64,000 nt of DNA from Nocardia sp. CC227C (GTDB lineage: Bacteria > Actinomycetota > Actinomycetes > Mycobacteriales > Mycobacteriaceae): positions 1 through 64,000 of the forward strand of contig NZ_JASITE010000016.1 in assembly GCF_030767025.1 (NCBI RefSeq), written 5' to 3'. The notes beneath the pieces are model-generated. The model was not told where the DNA came from. It worked only from the letters and a program-made list of their open reading frames with translations, and made no database searches. Position numbers and translations under genes: made by a program. The stretch's first letter is position 1. Every line of letters starts with the position of its first letter. Below are positions 32,814 through 42,941 of the stretch, piece by piece.

Positions 32814-34021
32814 CCACAGAGGCCTACATTTACGAGGCCATCCGCACTCCGCGCGGCCGCAACAAGAAGGGCTCGCTGCACTCGGTCAAGCCGATCGACC
32901 TGACCACCGGTCTGGTCCAGGAGCTGCGTAACCGGTTCCCGAACCTGGACGAGGACCGCATCTCGGACATCATCCTCGGCGTCGTCTCGCCGGTCGGTGA
33001 CCAGGGCGCCGACATCGCCCGCACCACCGTGCTGACCGCCGGCCTGCCCGACACCGTCGGCGGCATCCAGATCAACCGCTTCTGCGCCTCCGGCCTCGAG
33101 GCCGTCAACCTGGCCGCGCAGAAGGTCCGCTCCGGCTTCGACGATCTGGTCGTCGCCGGTGGCGTCGAGTCCATGTCCCGCGTGCCGATGGGCTCCGACG
33201 GCGGCGCCATGTTCATGGACCCGGCCACCAGCTTCGACAACTACATTGTCCCGCAGGGCATCTCGGCCGACCTCATCGCCACCATCGAGGGCTTCTCCCG
33301 CGAGGACGTCGACGGTTACGCCGTGCGCTCGCAGGAGCTGGCCGACACCGCGTGGAAGAACGGCTACTTCGCCAACTCCGTGGTCCCGGTCAAGGACATC
33401 AACGGCCTGACCGTGCTGGACACCGACGAGCACCGCCGCCCCGGCACCAAGGTCGAGGATCTGGCCAAGCTGAACCCGTCCTTCGCGGGCATCGGCGACA
33501 TGGGCGGCTTCGACGCCGTCGCCATGCAGCGCTACACCTATGTCGAGAAGATCGACCACGTCCACCACGGCGGCAACAGCTCCGGCATCGTGGACGGTGC
33601 CGCGCTGGTCCTGGTCGGCAACGAGGACGCCGGCAAGGCCTCGGGCCTGACCCCGCGCGCCCGCATCGTCGCCACCGCCACCTCCGGCGCCGACGCCACC
33701 ATCATGCTCACCGGTCCGACCCCGGCCGCCGAGAAGGCCCTGGCCAAGGCCGGTCTGAAGCGTGAGGACATCGACCTCTACGAGATCAACGAGGCCTTCG
33801 CCTCCGTCGTCCTGAAGTTCCAGAAGGACCTGCAGATCCCGGACGAGAAGCTGAACGTCAACGGCGGCGCGATCGCCATGGGCCACCCGCTGGGCGCCAC
33901 CGGCGCCATGATCACCGGCACCATGGTCGACGAGCTGCACCGTCGCAATGCCCGCTACGCGCTCGTGACCCTGTGCATCGGCGGCGGCATGGGTGTTGCC
34001 ACCATCATCGAGCGCGTCTGA
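32810..34021 (+). CDS. fadA: acetyl-CoA acyltransferase (3-ketoacyl-CoA thiolase)
   Basis: 403 residues. Beta-oxidation thiolase that cleaves 3-ketoacyl-CoA with CoA to acetyl-CoA and shortened acyl-CoA. The nucleophilic Cys is in NRFCASGLEAVNLA, the second-site His is in GGAIAMGHPLGATGA, and the C-terminal catalytic Cys in ALVTLCIGGGMGVA. FadA subunits pair with FadB, the next gene, as an alpha2-beta2 complex. The gene overlaps the small basic ORF by four bases. The intergenic gap to fadB is 111 bases and holds a long hairpin. Confidence 0.96.
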   Translation: MTTEAYIYEAIRTPRGRNKKGSLHSVKPIDLTTGLVQELRNRFPNLDEDRISDIILGVVSPVGDQGADIARTTVLTAGLPDTVGGIQINRFCASGLEAVNLAAQKVRSGFDDLVVAGGVESMSRVPMGSDGGAMFMDPATSFDNYIVPQGISADLIATIEGFSREDVDGYAVRSQELADTAWKNGYFANSVVPVKDINGLTVLDTDEHRRPGTKVEDLAKLNPSFAGIGDMGGFDAVAMQRYTYVEKIDHVHHGGNSSGIVDGAALVLVGNEDAGKASGLTPRARIVATATSGADATIMLTGPTPAAEKALAKAGLKREDIDLYEINEAFASVVLKFQKDLQIPDEKLNVNGGAIAMGHPLGATGAMITGTMVDELHRRNARYALVTLCIGGGMGVATIIERV

Positions 34022-34029
34022 CGCCCGCC

Positions 34030-34095
34030 GCGACGTGAGCGCTGGGCCCGGAGGCGGCAGCTTGCGTAACCACGTAGGGCCCAAGCGAACGTCGC
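34030..34095 (+). other. hairpin in the fadA-fadB intergenic region
   Basis: GCGACGT (34030-34036) pairs with ACGTCGC (34089-34095), and an inner GGGCCC (34044-34049) pairs with GGGCCC (34077-34082). It may terminate, stabilise or process the operon message. A SD, TAGGAGAACGAG, sits before fadB. Confidence 0.45.
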
Positions 34096-34132
34096 AATCG
34101 ACACAGACTTTTCTCTAGGAGAACGAGAATCA

Positions 34133-36286
34133 ATGACTGAGAACATGATCGGCTGGGAGAAGGACGCCGACGGCATCGTCGTGCTGACCATGGACGACCC
34201 CAACCAGGGCGCCAACACCATGAACCAGCTGTACAAGGACTCGATGCGGGCCACCGTGGACCGCCTCGTGGCCGAGAAGGACGACATCGCCGGTGTCGTC
34301 ATCACCTCCGCGAAGAAGACCTTCTTCGCCGGCGGCGACCTCAAGAACATGATGCAGACCACCCCGGCGGACGCCGCGGCCATCATGGAGGAGCTGACCT
34401 TCATCAAGGACGACCTGCGTCGTCTGGAGACCCTGGGCAAGCCGGTCGTCGCGGCCATCAACGGCGCGGCCCTCGGCGGCGGCCTGGAGATCGCGCTGGC
34501 CACCCACTACCGCATCATCGCCGACGTCAAGGGCGCGCAGGTCGGCCTGCCCGAGGTCTCCCTCGGTCTGCTCCCGGCCGGTGGCGGCGTCACCCGCGTC
34601 ACCCGCATGCTCGGCATCGCCAACGGCCTGATGCAGGTGCTGCTGCAGGGCAACAAGTTCAACGCCCAGAAAGCCAAGGCCACCGGCCTGGTCAACGAGG
34701 TCGTCGCGTCCGTCGAGGAACTGGTCCCGGCCGCCAAGGCGTGGATCAAGGCCAACCCGGACTCCGGTGTGCAGCCCTGGGACGTCAAGGGCTACAAGAT
34801 CCCGGGCGGCACCCCGTCCACCCCGGCCCTGGCCGCCAACCTCCCGGCCTTCCCGGCCAACCTGCGCAAGCAGATCAAGGGCCAGAACATGCCCGCGCCG
34901 CGCGCGATCATGTCCGCCGCGGTCGAGGGTGCGCAGGTCGACTTCGACAACGCCTCGCTGATCGAGTCGCGCTACTTCGTCTCCCTGCTGACCGGCCCGG
35001 TCGCGAAGAACATGATCCAGGCGTTCTTCTTCGACCTGCAGTCGATCAACAACGGCGGTTCGCGTCCCAAGGACGTGCCGAAGCGTGAGATCAAGAAGGT
35101 CGGCGTGATCGGCGCGGGCATGATGGGCGCGGGCATCGCGTACGTCACCGCCAAGGCCGGTATCGACGTCGTCCTCAAGGACGTCACCATCGAGGCCGCC
35201 AACAAGGGCAAGGACTACTCGGTCAAGCTCGAGGAGAAGGCCCTCTCGCGTGGCAAGACCACCGAGGAGAAGTCCAAGGCGCTGCTGGACCGGATCACCC
35301 CGTCCGCCGACGCCAAGGATTTCGCGGGCGTCGACTTCGTCATCGAGGCCGTGTTCGAGAACCCGGAGCTGAAGAACAAGGTCTTCCAGGAGATCGAGGA
35401 CATCGTGGACGCCGACGCGCTGCTCGGCTCCAACACCTCGACCCTGCCGATCACCCTGCTCGCCACCGGTGTGAAGCGGGCCGAGGACTTCATCGGCATC
35501 CACTTCTTCTCGCCGGTCGACAAGATGCCGCTGGTCGAGATCATCAAGGGCGAGAAGACCTCCGACGAGGCGCTGGCCCGGGTGTACGACTACACCCTCG
35601 CCATCCGCAAGACCCCGATCGTGGTCAACGACTCGCGCGGCTTCTACACCTCGCGCGTCATCGGCAAGTTCATCAACGAGGCCATCAAGATGCTCGACGA
35701 GGGCATCGACCCGCAGACCATCGAGCAGGCCGGTCTGCAGGCGGGCTACCCGGCGGCTCCGCTGAAGCTGTCGGACGAGCTGAACTTCACCACCATGCAG
35801 AAGATCTACAAGGAGACCGCGGAGGCCCTCCAGGCTTCGGGCGGCGAGATCGACGCCGCTTCCGCCGCGACCGCCGGAATCCTGGACAAGCTGGTGGGCG
35901 AGTTCGACCGCAAGGGCAAGGCCGGCGGCGCGGGCTTCTACGACTACGAGAACGGCAAGGCCACCAGCCTGTGGTCCGAGCTGCGCTCGCTGTTCAAGAC
36001 CTCGACCGAGCTGCCCGAGGGCGTCACCTTCCAGGATCTGAAGGACCGCATGCTGTTCGCGGAGGCCATCGAGACCCAGAAGTGCTTCGACGAGAACGTG
36101 CTGACCTCGACCGCCGACGCCAATATCGGTTCGATCTTCGGCATCGGCTTCCCGGCCTGGACCGGTGGCACCCACCAGTTCATCGTGGGCTACCCGGGTG
36201 GGCAGGAGGCCTTCGTGGCCCGTGCCGACGAGCTGGCCGCCAAGTTCGGCGACCGCTTCCAGGTGCCCGCGTCGCTGCGCAAGTAA
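34133..36286 (+). CDS. fadB: 3-hydroxyacyl-CoA dehydrogenase/enoyl-CoA hydratase (multifunctional)
   Basis: 717 residues. The N-terminal enoyl-CoA hydratase domain has the oxyanion-hole segments AKKTFFAGGDL and NGAALGGGLEIALA, with the catalytic Glu in PEVSLGLLPAGGG. The Rossmann NAD domain begins KKVGVIGAGMMGAGIAYV, and the HAD catalytic pair is seen in IGIHFFSPVDKMPLVE (His-Glu). The C-terminal domain ends with INEAIKMLDEG and the FGIGFPAWTGG segment. Together with FadA it forms the beta-oxidation trifunctional complex. Ends in two strong hairpins. In mycobacteria the Rv0860/Rv0859 pair is homologous (from memory). Confidence 0.95.
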   Translation: MTENMIGWEKDADGIVVLTMDDPNQGANTMNQLYKDSMRATVDRLVAEKDDIAGVVITSAKKTFFAGGDLKNMMQTTPADAAAIMEELTFIKDDLRRLETLGKPVVAAINGAALGGGLEIALATHYRIIADVKGAQVGLPEVSLGLLPAGGGVTRVTRMLGIANGLMQVLLQGNKFNAQKAKATGLVNEVVASVEELVPAAKAWIKANPDSGVQPWDVKGYKIPGGTPSTPALAANLPAFPANLRKQIKGQNMPAPRAIMSAAVEGAQVDFDNASLIESRYFVSLLTGPVAKNMIQAFFFDLQSINNGGSRPKDVPKREIKKVGVIGAGMMGAGIAYVTAKAGIDVVLKDVTIEAANKGKDYSVKLEEKALSRGKTTEEKSKALLDRITPSADAKDFAGVDFVIEAVFENPELKNKVFQEIEDIVDADALLGSNTSTLPITLLATGVKRAEDFIGIHFFSPVDKMPLVEIIKGEKTSDEALARVYDYTLAIRKTPIVVNDSRGFYTSRVIGKFINEAIKMLDEGIDPQTIEQAGLQAGYPAAPLKLSDELNFTTMQKIYKETAEALQASGGEIDAASAATAGILDKLVGEFDRKGKAGGAGFYDYENGKATSLWSELRSLFKTSTELPEGVTFQDLKDRMLFAEAIETQKCFDENVLTSTADANIGSIFGIGFPAWTGGTHQFIVGYPGGQEAFVARADELAAKFGDRFQVPASLRK

Positions 36287-36313
36287 CTCTCCTGCGGGCG
36301 CATATGCGCCACT

Positions 36314-36386
36314 GACACGGTGCGTACCGTGTCTGCCGGGGTGAACCACACGGCCCGGATCGCGAATATCGCGGTCCGGGCCGTGT
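36314..36386 (+). terminator. two hairpins after fadB
   Basis: GACACGGT (36314-36321) pairs with ACCGTGTC (36326-36333). A longer stem pairs ACACGGCCCGGAT-type sequence at 36348-36360 with 36375-36386. The fadAB operon ends here. Confidence 0.7.
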
Positions 36387-36552
36387 TCCGTTTGCTGACC
36401 TTGCTGCTTCGAATCGGCCGGCACGCCGACAGACGCGGCGAATCGTCCACACGCCCCGCGGCCCCGCGCTACGTTTGAAATATGCGCGGGTAGAACGCTG
36501 GACTGGCCCGTACGTTCGGTATGCGCTGGTTCCGAGTTCGAGGTGGGCGGAG

Positions 36553-39500
36553 ATGAATCCACGGTCACGTTCGGGGAAACCCCGGGCAGACACAACTCCA
36601 GCCGACACGAACACGCAGAACTACCTTCCGGTCGGCCTGGTCGACGAGCTCGAGCTGATGGGACTCTTCGACGCCGAGGAGATCGGACGGGGCGGGTTCG
36701 GCGTGGTGTACCGCTGCGCCCAGCGCGCCCTGGACCGCGAGGTCGCGGTGAAGGTGCTGTCCTCGGAGATCGACGCCGAGAGCCGGGAGCGCTTCCTGCG
36801 CGAGGAACAGGCCATGGGGCGGCTCTCCGGGCATCCCAATATCGTCGACATCCTGCAGGTGGACGTGACGGCGAGCGGGCAGCCGTTCATCGTCATGCCC
36901 TTCGCCACGCACGGCTCACTGGAGCGGCTTGTGCGCGAACGCGGTCCGCTGAGCTGGTCGGATACCGTCCGGGTCGGGGTCAAACTGGCCGGAGCCATCG
37001 AGAGCGCCCACCGGGCGGACGTGCTGCACCGCGATGTGAAGCCCGCGAACGTCCTGCTCAGCCGGTACGGGGAACCGCAGCTCACCGATTTCGGCATCGC
37101 GCGCATTCCGGGCGGATTCCGCACCTCGACCAGCATGATCACCGGGTCGCCCGCCTTCACCGCGCCCGAGGTGCTCAAGGGCGAGGAGCCGACCGTGCGT
37201 TCGGATGTCTACGGTCTCGGAGCCACCCTGTTCGCCCTGCTGACCGGGCACGCCGCCTTCGAACGGAAGGTGGGGGAGAAGGTCGTCTCGCAATTCCTGC
37301 GCATCACCAGCCAGCCGCTGCCGGATCTGCGCGAGCAGGACATCCCCGCCGACGTGGCCGCGGCCATCGAGGCGGCCATGGCGCCCGATCCACGCGACCG
37401 CCCCGCCAGCGCGGTGGAGTTCGGGGAGCTGCTGCGCACGGTGCAGCGTGAGCACGGTCAGGTTCCCGATGAGATGGCGCTGCTCGACTGCGGCCCGTCC
37501 GATCCGGATGCCGCGACGGAATCGCAGGCCGCCCAACCGTATTCGCCGGTGCGCAGCGGCACGGTGGTGACGTCGCCGCGGCGGTCGCTGAGCTTTCCTC
37601 CGCTCGGCGAGAACCGCACCGCCACCGGCAATCATGTCGCCCATACCGGCACCACGCTGCCGCCCACCGCCGTCACCAAATTCCGGCCGCCCACCCCGGC
37701 GCGGGAACCGGTGGCGCGCCCCCGGCTGCTGGAGCCGCTGCGGTCGGCCGGGCAGCGGCGGCTCGCGCTGATCCACGCCCCGGCGGGCTTCGGCAAGAGC
37801 ACCCTGGCCGCCCAGTGGTGTGCCGAACTCACCGATCGCGGCGTGGCGGTGGCCTGGATCGGCATCGACAGCGACGACGACAACGAGGTGTGGCTGCTCG
37901 CCCACATCATCGCCGCCATCCGGCGGGTGCGGCCCGAGATCGGCGCGGGTTTGGAGCAGGTCCTCGAGGAGCGGCCCGCCGACGCGGTGCCGTTCGCGGT
38001 GTCCACGCTCATCGACGAGTTACACGCCGGTGGGTCCACCGTGGTCGTGGTGGTGGACGACTGGCATCGCATCACCGACACCGGTGCGCAGCGGGTGATG
38101 GAGGCGCTCCTCGACAATGGCTGCCATCACTTGCGTTTCGTCGTCACCAGCCGGGAGCGGGCGGGGTTGCCGCTGAGCCGGATGCAGGTGGCCGACGAAC
38201 TGGTGGAGATCGGGTCGGGGCAGCTGCGGCTGACCGAGGCGGAGACGCGGGGCATGCTGGCCGACCGGTCCACCTGCGATCTCACCGACCGGCAGGTCGA
38301 GCAGATCCACACCGCCACCGACGGCTGGCCCGCCGCCCTGCAACTGGTCTGCATGACACTGCGCAAGGAGCACGACCCCGAACAGCTCATCGCGCGACTG
38401 TCCGGCGATACCAAGGCGATTCGCCAATATCTCGCCGAGAACGTGCTCGACGCGCTGGAACCGCGCATGCTCGGCTTCCTCAGCGCGGTGGCGGTGCCGG
38501 AACGGGTGAACGCCTCGTTGGCCGCCGCGCTCACCGGCGATCCGGATGCCGCCGGACTCTTGGAGCAGGCGGAGGAGCGTGAGCTGTTCCTGCACCGGCT
38601 CGACGACGATCCGACCTGGTTCCGGATGCAGCCCATGTTCGCCGAACAGCTGCGGGCGCGGCTGGACCGTACCGCGCCGGGCGAGCAGAAGACACTGCAC
38701 CGCAAGGCGGCTCGCTGGTTCGCCGAGCACAATATGCTGCGTCAGTCGGTGGATCACGCGCTGGCCGCCGCCGATTTCAAGATGGCGCTGGATCTGGTCG
38801 AGAACGGCGGCATGGACCTCATCGACCGCTCCCGACTGGCGACCCTGTTCGGCACCGTGTCGAAACTGCCGGTGCAGCAGGTGACTTCGCGTTCCAAGCT
38901 GCTCATGGCCCTGGCGCGGGCGAATGTGAACCTACAGCAGTCGAGCGCGGCGCGAACGGCGCTGGGGCGGCTGTCGAATCTGCTCGCCCGCACCTCGCCG
39001 ACCGACGCCGAGGCGGTACGGCAGCGCTGTCAGGCCGCGGTGCTGGCGGCGGTCGACCAGGTGGCGCGCGACCGCACCGAGGGGGTGGCCGAACGCATCG
39101 CCGAATGTCTGCGACTGGCCGACGAGCTGCCCGCGTGGACGGTGTCCACGGCCGCGAATCTGGCGTCCTTCGTGCGGCTGTGCGCGTTCGACTTCGACGG
39201 CGCACGGGAGATGCAGGAGTGGGCGGCGACCTATCACGCGCGCTCCGCCGATCCGCTGGGCGAGGTGCTCGGGTTGTGCGGGCTCGGCGCCGCGGCCTAC
39301 GAGCAACTCGAGATCGCCACCGCCACCAGGTCTTTCGAGCAGGCGTGGCAGACCGCGCGGGATCGGTCCGGCCCGCGCTCGCATGCGGTGCGGGTGGCGG
39401 CGGCGCTGTTGGGTGAGCTGACCTATCGGCGCGGCGATCTGGAGGCCGCCGAACGGCTGCTCGATCAGAGCCACCAGCTGACGGCCCGAATCGGCCCGGT

Positions 39501-40164
39501 GGACTTCCTGATCACCACCTTCGTGATCGGTGCTCGGGTCAAGGCCGTGCGCGGTGATCCGGAGACCGCCGCCGCCCGCCTCGACGAGGGGGCGCGCATC
39601 GCCGCCGACCGCAAGGTGGCCCGCCTCGCGGCCCACATCCGCGCCGAACGCCTGCGCCTGGGTCTGCCCCCCGATCCGCTCACCGGTGGCCAGGTCACCG
39701 AACCGCTGGTGCGCGCCGTGCGCCACACCACCGGAACCGCCTGGCTCACCGCGGAAGCCGAGGAGATCGCCACCATCCGCGCGCTGCTCGCCCGTCACTA
39801 CCGCGGTTCGGACGGCTACTTCGGCGCCGACGACATCGCCCCGCTCGGCACCGATGACACCGCCGTCAAACGCGCCCGCGCCCTGCACGCCCGCATCCGC
39901 GAACAAGGCCGCCCCCGAGCCGAATTGGATGCCGCCCTGCTGCTGGCCGAATGCCTCTCCACCGCGGGCTGGGCGGGCGAATCCATCAGCGTGCTCACCC
40001 CGGCCGTGGTGCGCTGCGCCGAACTGGGCTGGCCCCGGCCCCTGCTCGACGCGGGTCCGGGCGTTCTCGGCATCCTGCGCACCCTGCGCCACGAAATGCC
40101 TTTGGGCACCGGAGGACAGGAGCCGCAGGAGCTGCCCCGCCGGTTCCTGGACTCACTGCTGTGA
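36553..40164 (+). CDS. pknK: PknK-like Ser/Thr protein kinase with NACHT/MalT-like ATPase and TPR domain
   Basis: 1203 residues from the ATG at 36553. Ser/Thr kinase domain: glycine loop GRGGFGVVY (45-53), Lys67 in EVAVKVL, catalytic HRDVKPAN (159-166), TDFG (178-181) and activation loop with Thr-rich TSTSMITGSPAFTAPEV. Then a Pro-rich linker, and a MalT-like ATPase with Walker A APAGFGKST (about 409-417) and Walker B VVVVVDDWHR. The rest is alpha-helical, TPR-like, without a visible C-terminal HTH. This is the M. tuberculosis PknK (Rv3080c) architecture, a kinase that controls transcription regulators. Targets here are unknown. It is convergent with tmsB. Confidence 0.9.
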   Translation: MNPRSRSGKPRADTTPADTNTQNYLPVGLVDELELMGLFDAEEIGRGGFGVVYRCAQRALDREVAVKVLSSEIDAESRERFLREEQAMGRLSGHPNIVDILQVDVTASGQPFIVMPFATHGSLERLVRERGPLSWSDTVRVGVKLAGAIESAHRADVLHRDVKPANVLLSRYGEPQLTDFGIARIPGGFRTSTSMITGSPAFTAPEVLKGEEPTVRSDVYGLGATLFALLTGHAAFERKVGEKVVSQFLRITSQPLPDLREQDIPADVAAAIEAAMAPDPRDRPASAVEFGELLRTVQREHGQVPDEMALLDCGPSDPDAATESQAAQPYSPVRSGTVVTSPRRSLSFPPLGENRTATGNHVAHTGTTLPPTAVTKFRPPTPAREPVARPRLLEPLRSAGQRRLALIHAPAGFGKSTLAAQWCAELTDRGVAVAWIGIDSDDDNEVWLLAHIIAAIRRVRPEIGAGLEQVLEERPADAVPFAVSTLIDELHAGGSTVVVVVDDWHRITDTGAQRVMEALLDNGCHHLRFVVTSRERAGLPLSRMQVADELVEIGSGQLRLTEAETRGMLADRSTCDLTDRQVEQIHTATDGWPAALQLVCMTLRKEHDPEQLIARLSGDTKAIRQYLAENVLDALEPRMLGFLSAVAVPERVNASLAAALTGDPDAAGLLEQAEERELFLHRLDDDPTWFRMQPMFAEQLRARLDRTAPGEQKTLHRKAARWFAEHNMLRQSVDHALAAADFKMALDLVENGGMDLIDRSRLATLFGTVSKLPVQQVTSRSKLLMALARANVNLQQSSAARTALGRLSNLLARTSPTDAEAVRQRCQAAVLAAVDQVARDRTEGVAERIAECLRLADELPAWTVSTAANLASFVRLCAFDFDGAREMQEWAATYHARSADPLGEVLGLCGLGAAAYEQLEIATATRSFEQAWQTARDRSGPRSHAVRVAAALLGELTYRRGDLEAAERLLDQSHQLTARIGPVDFLITTFVIGARVKAVRGDPETAAARLDEGARIAADRKVARLAAHIRAERLRLGLPPDPLTGGQVTEPLVRAVRHTTGTAWLTAEAEEIATIRALLARHYRGSDGYFGADDIAPLGTDDTAVKRARALHARIREQGRPRAELDAALLLAECLSTAGWAGESISVLTPAVVRCAELGWPRPLLDAGPGVLGILRTLRHEMPLGTGGQEPQELPRRFLDSLL

Positions 40165-40185
40165 CGGGGCGGTACGCGGCGAGGT

Positions 40186-41502
40186 CTAGGGCTGCCACCA
40201 GGGGCGCAGCGGCACCGTCCATTCCTGGTCGGCGCCGAGCTTGACGCCCAGCACCTGGTGTAGCTGCACCACATTGCGTTCGAAGCCGAGCTGACAGCCC
40301 GCCATGTAGAGGCCCCAGACCTTGGCGGTGCCCTCGCCGACCTCGGCCACCGCCTTGTCCCAGTTCTCGACCAGGTTGTCACACCATTCGGCGAGGGTGA
40401 GGGCGTAGTGGCGGCGTAGGTTCTCCTCGTGCAGAACCTCCAGGCCGACGTTCTGGATCTCGGAGATGATGCGGCCGGAGCCGATCAGCTCGCCGTCGGG
40501 GAACACGTAGCGGTCGATGAAATCGCCCGCCTTGGTGGTGCGGGTGTTGTCGGGCCGGGTGATGCAGTGATTGAGGAACAGGCCGCCGTCGCGCAGCTTC
40601 GACTGCATGAAGCTGAAGTACGCGGGATAGTTGGCGACGCCGATGTGTTCGGTGAGGCCGATGGAGGAGATGGCGTCGAAGTCGCCCTCGGGCACGTCGC
40701 GGTAGTCGGAGTGGCGCACCTCGGCGAGGTCGGTCAGGCCCTCCTCGCGAATCTTCCGCCGCGCCCATTCGGCCTGCTCGGCCGACAGCGTCGCGCCGAT
40801 GACCTTGACCCCGCGCTTGGCGGCGTAGCGCACCATGCCGCCCCAGCCGCAGCCGATATCGAGCAACCGGTCGCCTTCCCGCAGCCGCAGCTTGTCGAAG
40901 ACCAGCCGGTACTTGTTCTCCTGTGCCTCTTCGAGTGTCTGCTCCTCGTTGTCGTAGGCGGCGCAGGTGTAGGTCATGGACGGGCCGAGCACGTACTCGT
41001 AGAAGGTGTTCGACACGTCGTAGTGGTGGTGGATGGCCTCGGCGTCGCGCAGTTTGGAATGCCGCAGCCCCTCCAGCGCCACCCGCCGCCAGCGCGGCAT
41101 CGCCTCCTGGGGCGGGGGCGGCACCGGCTTCATCAGCTCCCAGCCCAGCGAGCGGGCGATCACCACCAGTTGCAGTGCGGTCGGACGGCGGAACTTCAGG
41201 CCCGCCATGGCTTTCAGCAGCGCGTACGGGTCGCCGGGGTGCACACCGTGGGCCACCATGTCACCGGCGATGTAGGCCCGGGCCATCCCGAGGTCGCCGG
41301 GGGCGGTGGCGATGTAGTTGACGCCGCGCGGGTTCTTGATCTCCAGGCCGAATTCCGAATCCGCGGGCCCCGTCGTGCTGCCGTCGTAGGCGGTGAACCG
41401 GATGGGCATGTCACCGTCGATCAGGGTCTCGAAGATCTCGGCAATGGTGAGTTTGGTTCCGAGTTCCGCGAAGACATCGGAACGATCCTTGAATGTCGTC
41501 AC
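40186..41502 (-). CDS. tmsB: cyclopropane-fatty-acyl-phospholipid synthase-like methyltransferase (TmsB)
   Basis: 438 residues. SAM-dependent CFAS-family enzyme: DIGCGWGGMVRYAAKRGVK is the cofactor motif, ADIHHHYDVSNTFYEYVLG-type segment EAIHHHYDVSNTFY marks the CFAS N-terminal part, and SIGLTEHIG is present. Homologues in mycobacteria (BfaB/TmsB; Rv3720 in M. tuberculosis) add a methyl group to the C9-C10 double bond of oleate to give 10-methylene stearate. It begins by a four-base overlap with the FAD oxidoreductase stop (41499), so both are coupled. Assignment to the tms pathway is from family and context. Confidence 0.8.
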   Translation of the reverse strand: MTTFKDRSDVFAELGTKLTIAEIFETLIDGDMPIRFTAYDGSTTGPADSEFGLEIKNPRGVNYIATAPGDLGMARAYIAGDMVAHGVHPGDPYALLKAMAGLKFRRPTALQLVVIARSLGWELMKPVPPPPQEAMPRWRRVALEGLRHSKLRDAEAIHHHYDVSNTFYEYVLGPSMTYTCAAYDNEEQTLEEAQENKYRLVFDKLRLREGDRLLDIGCGWGGMVRYAAKRGVKVIGATLSAEQAEWARRKIREEGLTDLAEVRHSDYRDVPEGDFDAISSIGLTEHIGVANYPAYFSFMQSKLRDGGLFLNHCITRPDNTRTTKAGDFIDRYVFPDGELIGSGRIISEIQNVGLEVLHEENLRRHYALTLAEWCDNLVENWDKAVAEVGEGTAKVWGLYMAGCQLGFERNVVQLHQVLGVKLGADQEWTVPLRPWWQP

Positions 41503-42941
41503 TTGCGTTGCACCGCCTTCGAATACAGATCCAGTAATCGATGCTGGGGGTCGTAGCGTTCCTTCAGCCCGGTGTAGGTGTGCCCGCCGTAGAGCGCCGC
41601 GAACTCATCCTGGCCGTAGTAGGCATCCGAGTACAGGGATTTATGACCGTCCAGTTCGGAGACTTTCCGCTCGATGGCGCGGTTGGCCGCGCCCTCGGGC
41701 TGCCCGAGCACGGTCGGGACGGCCGACCAGAAGCCCACGTTCACATAGGTCCGCTTCGGCTCCAGGGGGTACAGGGGCCAGGGCCGGTCGCCCTGCTCGC
41801 GGTCGGTGTCGCGCAGGCGCAGGGGGCACAGCCAGATCGGCTCGATGGGAATCTCGCGCAGGAACCAGTGCATGAACTCCGCGGTGCGCTCGATGGGCAC
41901 CTCGATGTCCTGCACCACCCGCTCGCGCGGCGGATTGCCCTTGCGGGCCTCGAGCTTGTCGCCGATGTCGTACTTGTGGTCCAGGGCGATGAGCTTCCAG
42001 TAGAAGCTGCTGCGCCGGTACTGCCGGGGCCAGAAGCGCCGGATCCGCGGATTCTGGGCGCCGAACGCGCGAGAACACCAGAACCAGTCGGTATCCCAGC
42101 GCCACAGGTAGTCGTGGATGGTGAGCCGGTCGCGCTTCGGCGTGGGTCCGTCGTGCTGGATGGACCGGTAGTAGATGTCCATACCGGTGTAATCGCTGAC
42201 CGGTCCGGGCTCGTCGGTCTGCCGGCCGAGGATCAGGTAGCTCTCGTCGGCGGTGAACACCACGCCGTCGAGGTAGTCGACCCGCTCGCCGTCGTGGGCG
42301 CGGTCGGTGACGATCCGATCCATGGCGGCCTCGAGTTCGCCCAGGTCGTGGAAGCGCAGGTGGCGCAGGGCCACGTAGGGCGGCACCGGTTCCAGTTCGA
42401 TCTTCAGGCGGGTCGAATAGCCGAGCGTGCCGTAGGAATTCGGGAATCCCCGGAACAGGTCGGCGTGCTCGTTGTCGGGAGTGGCGGTGATGATCTCGCC
42501 CGACCCGGTGAGGATGTCGATCTCCAGCACCGATTCGTGCGGCAGGCCGTTGCGGAAGGAGGTCGATTCGATGCCCAGGCCGGTCACCGCGCCGCCCAGC
42601 GTGATGGTCTTGAGCTGCGGCACCACCGGCGGGGCGAGTCCGTACGGCAGCGTGGTGGCCACCAGGTCCTCGTAGGTGGTCATCCCCGCCACGTCGGCGG
42701 TGCGGGCCTCCGGGTCGACCGCGATGACCTTCGTCAATCCCGAGACGTCGAGTCCGGGGGCGCGGTTCTCGGCGCGCGCCCGGAACAGATTGGAGGTTTT
42801 CTTCGCCAGCCGGACATCGGCATCGCGGGGAATGGCGCGATAGGACGCCAGCAGTCGTTCGACCCCTGCCTCGTGCGCGGCGAAACCCGATTCCACTGCG
42901 GCCGGTGCGCGGCCGGCCTTCCCCAACAGACTCACTGCCAC
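41499..42941 (-). CDS. tmsA: FAD-binding oxidoreductase (TmsA)
   Basis: 480 residues. FAD-binding PCMH-type oxidoreductase: TKVIAVDPEARTADVAGMTTYEDL and GGAVTGLGIESTSFRNGLPHE are the flavin-binding segments. In M. chlorophenolicum and M. tuberculosis (BfaA/Rv3719) this enzyme reduces 10-methylene stearate to 10-methyl stearate (tuberculostearic acid), a membrane lipid marker of Nocardia and mycobacteria. The downstream tmsB overlaps it by four bases. GTG at 42941 is used; another GTG two codons on (42935) has better spacing to AAAGG. Confidence 0.8.
   Translation of the reverse strand: MAVSLLGKAGRAPAAVESGFAAHEAGVERLLASYRAIPRDADVRLAKKTSNLFRARAENRAPGLDVSGLTKVIAVDPEARTADVAGMTTYEDLVATTLPYGLAPPVVPQLKTITLGGAVTGLGIESTSFRNGLPHESVLEIDILTGSGEIITATPDNEHADLFRGFPNSYGTLGYSTRLKIELEPVPPYVALRHLRFHDLGELEAAMDRIVTDRAHDGERVDYLDGVVFTADESYLILGRQTDEPGPVSDYTGMDIYYRSIQHDGPTPKRDRLTIHDYLWRWDTDWFWCSRAFGAQNPRIRRFWPRQYRRSSFYWKLIALDHKYDIGDKLEARKGNPPRERVVQDIEVPIERTAEFMHWFLREIPIEPIWLCPLRLRDTDREQGDRPWPLYPLEPKRTYVNVGFWSAVPTVLGQPEGAANRAIERKVSELDGHKSLYSDAYYGQDEFAALYGGHTYTGLKERYDPQHRLLDLYSKAVQRK

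Noticed and set aside
34130..36595. 821-codon frame antisense to fadB
   Set aside because: Mirror of a strongly coded gene; the translation is repetitive and unlike a protein.
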